A DNA stretch of 64,000 nt, from contig JADJBU010000010.1 in assembly GCA_016703605.1 (NCBI GenBank), positions 1 through 64,000 on the forward strand, written 5' to 3'. Below are positions 59,830 through 64,000 of this stretch, piece by piece. Every line of letters starts with the position of its first letter. The stretch's first letter is position 1. The notes under the pieces were generated by a model that saw only the letters and a list, made by a program, of their open reading frames with translations, searched no databases and was not told the DNA's origin. The position numbers and the translations under genes are program-made. Origin of the DNA: Candidatus Villigracilis adiacens (lineage in GTDB: Bacteria; Chloroflexota; Anaerolineae; Anaerolineales; Villigracilaceae).

Positions 59830-60696
59830 ATGGCATTCAGCATCCGCACGTTAAACACGGTGGAAGATTTCCATCGCGCTGAAATTGCCCAACGCGAGAT
59901 CTGGGGAATCGAAGACGATACTGAGGTCGTGCCAAAAGACCTGATGCTCATTGCGCAAAAAAGCGGCGGGCTGGCGCTCGGCGCATACAATGAATCCCAT
60001 GAAATGATCGGATTACTGTTCGGCTTTTTAGGGCAGACGGACGAGGGTCACTGGAAACATTGCTCGCACATGATGGGGGTTTTGCCAGCCTATCGCCGCG
60101 CGGGAGTGGGCGAAGCGCTCAAATTAAGTCAACGTGAATTTGTGTCGAAACAAGGCATAGACCTGATCACATGGACGGTCAATCCGCTTGAGGGAGTGAA
60201 CGCCTCGCTTAACTTTGGGAAACTTGGTGTGATCTGCCGTCGTTATCATCCCAACTTCTATGGTGACATGGCAGATGGGCTTAATCATGGGTTGCCGTCA
60301 GACCGCTTTGAGGTTGAATGGTGGATCAACCGTCGGCGCGTAGAGATGCGCTTACAGGAAAAAGAAAAACGCCTGCGCCTTGCAGATATCCAAAAAAATG
60401 GCGCACATTTCCTCAATAGCACCGTTGTGAAAAACGGAATTCGCCTGCCGCAAAATACGAACTTGAATACAAATGCTGCCACGCTGTTCTTTGAAGTCCC
60501 GGCTGATTTTCAAGCGGTGAAAGCCGCATCCATGCAGAATGCGCTTGCGTGGATCGAACATGCGCGTGAAATTTTCGGAACATGTTTTCAAAACGGCTAT
60601 GCGGTTTCTGAATTCATTAGCGAAGTGAGCGACGGAGAACGTCGCAACTTTTTTGTTTTACAACGCGATCTTTCAACAATACTGAATAAAGGATAA
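59830..60696 (+). CDS. GNAT N-acyltransferase, probable D-amino-acid N-succinyltransferase
   Basis: 288 residues. GNAT core: EMIGLLFGFLGQ, HCSHMMGVLPAYRRAGVGEA (acyl-CoA loop, R-x-x-G-x-G), LITWTVNPLEGVNASLNFGK. The length and the C-terminal extension match GNATs encoded next to N-succinylamino-acid racemases, in which they N-succinylate D-amino acids. The racemase-like gene starts 5 bases after. Function inferred from the pairing; the acyl donor could differ. Confidence 0.78.
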   Translation: MAFSIRTLNTVEDFHRAEIAQREIWGIEDDTEVVPKDLMLIAQKSGGLALGAYNESHEMIGLLFGFLGQTDEGHWKHCSHMMGVLPAYRRAGVGEALKLSQREFVSKQGIDLITWTVNPLEGVNASLNFGKLGVICRRYHPNFYGDMADGLNHGLPSDRFEVEWWINRRRVEMRLQEKEKRLRLADIQKNGAHFLNSTVVKNGIRLPQNTNLNTNAATLFFEVPADFQAVKAASMQNALAWIEHAREIFGTCFQNGYAVSEFISEVSDGERRNFFVLQRDLSTILNKG

Positions 60697-60701
60697 TCCT
60701 T

Positions 60702-61862
60702 ATGAGCAATATAACAATCGACCGGATCGAATTGCGCGTGATCGAGATCGAACTGATCTCTCCATTTCGCACCAGCATGGGGCTCGAGTTGACACACCCT
60801 TGTATTATCGTCAGTGCATTCAGCAACGGATTAACTGGTTGGGGCGAATGTGTTGCTTCGCAGGCGGTCACTGCCGAGTGGGCATTCTATTCCTACGAAA
60901 CGGTTGAAACTGCGTGGCACATTCTCAAGGATTTCCTCGCGCCTGCTTTGGTGGGGAAAACATTGAACTCTGTCGAGCCGCTGGTGGAAATTGGCGAGCG
61001 CCTGCGCGGACATCCCATGGCACGCGCTGGGTTGGAAGCTGCGATCTGGGATCTGCTCGCACAGTCCGAAGGACTTCCATTGGCTGATTACTTGCGAGCG
61101 GGGCAGAACTATTCACAGCCGCGCCGCGACCGCGTTAATGTGGGCGTGAGTGTTGGCATTCAATCCTCTGTGGAGGAAACCGTTAGCACCGTGGCTGGAT
61201 ATATTGAGCAGGGATACCGCCGCATCAAGCTCAAGATCGAGCCAGGTTGGGATGTGGATGTGGCACGCGCAGTCCGCCGCGAATTCCCCGATATTCCGCT
61301 CATGCTGGACGCCAACTCTGCCTATTCACTCAAAGACGCTGAACGCCTCAAACAGTTGGATGAGTTTAATCTTTTGATGATCGAACAGCCTCTTGCATAC
61401 GACGACATTTATGAGCATGCAAAGCTGCAAGCGCAGCTCTCCACTCCCATTTGTTTGGATGAAAGCATTCACACACTCAAACACGCAGAATGGGCATACG
61501 AATTGGAAGCCTGCCGCATCATTAACATAAAACCCGGGCGCGTTGGCGGGCTTTATCACGGACGCGCCATCCACGACCTGAGTCTGTCTCGCGGCAAGCC
61601 GGTCTGGATCGGTGGCATGATGGAAACCGGCATTGGGCGCGCTGCCAACGTGGCATTGGCATCTCTGCCCGGGGTCACATTGCCCGGCGATATTTCTGCC
61701 AGTAACCGTTATTATCGCAAGGATATTACCGAGCCGCCTTTTGTTCTCAACCCAGACAGCACCGTCAGTGTGCCAACAGCGCCAGGTATTGGGGTGACAA
61801 TTGACCAACGTCAATTGGATGAATACACACAACGAAAAGCGGTTGTATCTTCCACAGGATAA
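60702..61862 (+). CDS. N-succinylamino-acid racemase / o-succinylbenzoate synthase family enzyme
   Basis: 386 residues, enolase superfamily (MLE subgroup). Catalytic residues present: Lys176 and Lys178 in RRIKLKIEPGWD, Asp203 in LDANSAY, Glu228 in IEQPL, Asp253 in CLDESIH, Lys277 in INIKPGRVGG. MenC and NSAR cannot be separated by motif, but there is no other menaquinone gene nearby and the preceding genes are a GNAT acyltransferase and an amino-acid transporter, so racemase activity on N-acyl amino acids is favoured. Confidence 0.85.
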   Translation: MSNITIDRIELRVIEIELISPFRTSMGLELTHPCIIVSAFSNGLTGWGECVASQAVTAEWAFYSYETVETAWHILKDFLAPALVGKTLNSVEPLVEIGERLRGHPMARAGLEAAIWDLLAQSEGLPLADYLRAGQNYSQPRRDRVNVGVSVGIQSSVEETVSTVAGYIEQGYRRIKLKIEPGWDVDVARAVRREFPDIPLMLDANSAYSLKDAERLKQLDEFNLLMIEQPLAYDDIYEHAKLQAQLSTPICLDESIHTLKHAEWAYELEACRIINIKPGRVGGLYHGRAIHDLSLSRGKPVWIGGMMETGIGRAANVALASLPGVTLPGDISASNRYYRKDITEPPFVLNPDSTVSVPTAPGIGVTIDQRQLDEYTQRKAVVSSTG

Positions 61863-61931
61863 GGATTTCGAAGAAGATCAATACTATGCCGAATCTCGAC
61901 GAAGAGTTAATACAGGGTAATTGAATTCTAT

Positions 61932-62780
61932 CTACCGAGCAACCAGCCCTCTTAAGTCCGCGGGGAGAAGATCGAGCCCAAGGGACACCTCCCATGTTTC
62001 GTGGTGGGTGACAGTTGCCCCGGGGTTTAACCGCGTCAATGGGGCGAGGCTTTCCAACTCTACGAACTCGTCGTTGCAATATAACTCGGCATTGCTGTTG
62101 TTATCGGGGTAGACAGAATCAGATTTCGCATCGAACGATTTTCTAAAGAGAATCCCATCCACATAATAAGCCAGCCAGCCATGCGGGTTGAAATAACCCA
62201 TTTTGAAGGGGGGCAGTGAATCGGCTTTGAATAGGACATAATCATCGCGCAGGGTCAGGCGTGGGTCACTGATGCGGGAATAAGACCAAAAAGATATGTT
62301 GCGGTTGGGTAAAAGTCCGGCTTCATCCACATTTCCAACAGGCATGGGCAGAATGGCGACCCCGCCCAGGCGCAGTTGGGTGATCGTCCATGGGGCAAGC
62401 TCAACAGACCATAAGCCATCGTTGATGAGAGTATGAGTGAGCGAGACAGAGGGTTTGTCTGATGCAAGTTCAATTTTGATTCGTTTGCGAATCCCTGTGC
62501 CGGGTTCAGTATTGGTCTCAAGGATCACGCCGTTGGACAGTTCTGTGATCTTTAACTCGCCGGTATCAGGTGCATAGGTACGAGGCATGGCTTCGGGCGA
62601 GTGCCATAGTCGATGCCCGCCACGGAAATAAAAATTTCCATACGGCGTAGAGACAGGGGCTTGGTGGCTTAGATCTGCCAGGAGATTCGTCTTGCCTGTC
62701 AGCTTTAACCCAGAGATGCGCAAAGAGTGGGTTAGGTATTCGATCTCGAGAAAGTTATTCTTAAGGATGCGTTTGTTCAT
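61932..62780 (-). CDS. DUF4380-like / aldose-epimerase-fold protein
   Basis: 282 residues from ATG 62780, 8 bases after the aldo/keto reductase stop codon; a TTG at 62795 would overlap it. Beta-sandwich sequence: FLEIEYLTHSLRISGLKLTG, TPYGNFYFRGGHRLWHSPEA, ELAPWTITQLRLGG, FKMGYFNPHGWLAYYVDGIL, LESLAPLTRLNPGATVTHHE. These fit DUF4380, a relative of galactose mutarotase. Enzyme activity unknown; with the reductases next to it, sugar metabolism is likely. Confidence 0.75.
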   Translation of the reverse strand: MNKRILKNNFLEIEYLTHSLRISGLKLTGKTNLLADLSHQAPVSTPYGNFYFRGGHRLWHSPEAMPRTYAPDTGELKITELSNGVILETNTEPGTGIRKRIKIELASDKPSVSLTHTLINDGLWSVELAPWTITQLRLGGVAILPMPVGNVDEAGLLPNRNISFWSYSRISDPRLTLRDDYVLFKADSLPPFKMGYFNPHGWLAYYVDGILFRKSFDAKSDSVYPDNNSNAELYCNDEFVELESLAPLTRLNPGATVTHHETWEVSLGLDLLPADLRGLVAR

Positions 62781-62788
62781 GAATATCA

Positions 62789-63772
62789 CTACCAATAATT
62801 GTGGACTAAATTACGGATGCGCGAATCATAGATCGCTTTTATTTTTTTCATCGCCTCAGGGCTCAGGGACGGCTGGTCTGCCGCTCTAACATTGTCCTCC
62901 GCTTGAGCCGGATTCTTTGCACCGGGTATTGTGCAGGTGACAGCATCATGCATGAGGATCCAACGCAAGGCAAATTGCGGCATGCTCCAGCCTGCGGGGA
63001 CAAGCGCCCGCAATTCCTCGACGGCTTGCAAGCCCGTTTCATAATCCACACCTGAGAAGGTCTCACCGCGATCGAATGATTCACCATGACGGTTGAAGGT
63101 ACGATGGTCATCTTTTTCAAAAGCAGATTTGGCAGTGAGCTTGCCGGTCAACATTCCGCTGGCGAGAGGAACGCGGGCGAGGATACCCACCTTGCGGCGC
63201 ATGGCTTCAGGAAAGAATAACTCCGCCGGGCGTTGACGAAAGATGTTGAAGATGATCTGCACCGTCTGCACATGCGGATATTCCATTGCCTTGAGAGCCT
63301 CTTCCACTTTTTCGACACTCACGCCGTAATGACGCAGCTTACCTGCTTGCACGAGGTCATCCAACACACCAAAAGTTTCGGGCATATAAAAGACCTCGGT
63401 CGGTGGACAGTGCAATTGCAAAAGGTCGATGGCTTCGGTGTTGAGGTTTTTCAAACTTCGTTCGACGAAGGCTGTCAGGTTTGTGCGGTTATATCCGCCT
63501 GCCACATGCGGATCGAGCCGACGCCCAGCCTTGGTTGCCACATAAATGGTTTCGCTGCGTTCCTTGCGGAGTTGTGCCACCAAGCGCTCTGAACGTCCGT
63601 CGCCATAGACATCGGCGGTGTCAATGAAGTTGACGCCCAGGTCAATGGAGCGGTGCAAAGCTGCCAATGATTCTTTATCATCTACTTTGCCCCATGTGCC
63701 CCCAATTGCCCATGCCCCAAATGAAATCGTTGAAACTTTCCAGCCAGTACGTCCAAGTTCGCGATATTGCAT
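62789..63772 (-). CDS. Aldo/keto reductase
   Basis: 327 residues, NADP-dependent TIM barrel. Catalytic tetrad: Asp and Tyr in FIDTADVYGDGRSE, Lys in YVATKAGRRLD, His in LLQLHCPPTE. End motif RAADQPSLSPEAMKKIKAIY. Substrate unknown. Another aldo/keto reductase gene starts upstream on the same strand 19 bases away, so these form an operon with the DUF4380 gene. Confidence 0.92.
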   Translation of the reverse strand: MQYRELGRTGWKVSTISFGAWAIGGTWGKVDDKESLAALHRSIDLGVNFIDTADVYGDGRSERLVAQLRKERSETIYVATKAGRRLDPHVAGGYNRTNLTAFVERSLKNLNTEAIDLLQLHCPPTEVFYMPETFGVLDDLVQAGKLRHYGVSVEKVEEALKAMEYPHVQTVQIIFNIFRQRPAELFFPEAMRRKVGILARVPLASGMLTGKLTAKSAFEKDDHRTFNRHGESFDRGETFSGVDYETGLQAVEELRALVPAGWSMPQFALRWILMHDAVTCTIPGAKNPAQAEDNVRAADQPSLSPEAMKKIKAIYDSRIRNLVHNYW

Positions 63773-63790
63773 GATGTCCTCAAAAATTCT

Positions 63791-64000
63791 TTATCGATTA
63801 TCGTTCTTTAGGTTGAGCCAGTCCATCTCTTGCATAGTCAATTTGATGTCCGCTGCTTCGATATTTGCCTTGAATTTTGCCGCACTATGCGGACCCACCA
63901 CTGAGTACATATTCATGGGCTGACTCATGACGAAAGCCAGCGCCACATGCGCGGTGGTGACTCCCTTTTCACTGGCAAGAGTAGCTGCACGGTCAAGGCG
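63791..64000 (-). CDS. Aldo/keto reductase, C-terminal part (5' end outside window)
   Basis: The last 69 codons: ATLASEKGVTTAHVALAFVM, SQPMNMYSVVGPHSAAKFKA, EAADIKLTMQEMDWLNLK. The block 'vVGPHSAAKFKANIEAAD' is the typical final NADP-binding region of aldo/keto reductases. It is a separate protein from its neighbour. Stop TAA at 63791-63793. Confidence 0.85.
   Translation of the reverse strand, partial: RLDRAATLASEKGVTTAHVALAFVMSQPMNMYSVVGPHSAAKFKANIEAADIKLTMQEMDWLNLKNDNR

Noticed and set aside
1..64000. tRNA or rRNA genes
   Set aside because: No cloverleaf with a GGTTCGAATCC-like T arm or conserved rRNA segment was recognised on either strand.

Overview
The window looks like the chromosome of an Anaerolineae-type Chloroflexota bacterium. 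This is inferred from several lipoproteins with a lipobox followed by a Thr/Pro-rich 'ATPTP' linker, a high-GC coding style, many small palindromic intergenic repeats, LepA/RecF/Def/LipA housekeeping genes of bacterial type, and HerA-NurA and ECF-transporter loci. No rRNA, tRNA, CRISPR array or insertion sequence was recognised.

Layout. 1-3 kb: a truncated alpha-glucan phosphorylase (minus strand) and a lipoprotein made of two nearly identical FAS1 domains. 3.3-16.5 kb: a surface-glycan region with a capsule-type glycosyltransferase, a sulfotransferase, a Gfo/Idh/MocA oxidoreductase, a tandem pair of 568-residue membrane proteins plus a third GT-C-like membrane protein, a SAM methyltransferase and a GT4 glycosyltransferase. 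16.5-33.3 kb: MscS channel, flotillin-like SPFH protein, LepA, two UPF0104 flippase-like proteins, a CDP-paratose/tyvelose-epimerase-like SDR, an MrfA/Hrq1-type helicase with an embedded HNH domain, an RrF2 regulator followed by a TSUP transporter, NfeD protease and lipoyl synthase.

33.4-42.8 kb is an accessory and defence region, almost all on the minus strand. It starts with dead fragments of a sigma factor and an SRPBCC protein. It continues with a Phd-VapC module, a HicBA module with a frameshifted toxin, a DpnI-type methyl-directed restriction gene in an AT-richer four-gene operon, an AAA_14/DUF4143 ATPase, and a HerA / HAS-barrel / NurA locus broken by several frameshifts. Copies of one hairpin terminator sit exactly at the 3' ends of the small modules, giving the stretch a cassette-like look.

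42.8-64 kb returns to core functions: SIMPL lipoprotein, 3-hydroxyisobutyrate-dehydrogenase-like enzyme, redoxin, cNMP-PH membrane protein, peptide deformylase and RecF. A nucleoside salvage block follows (ribokinase, two nucleoside hydrolases, complete ECF transporter S-T-A-A'). Then comes a polar amino-acid ABC transporter in line with a GNAT enzyme and an N-succinylamino-acid-racemase-like enzyme, suggesting uptake and racemisation of D-amino acids, and finally a DUF4380-like protein and two aldo/keto reductases.

A recurring theme is repeat traffic. At least five families of short palindromic repeats lie between genes. Some have entered reading frames in frame (helicase twice, RecF once) or supply a C-terminus and stop codon (the second ECF ATPase).
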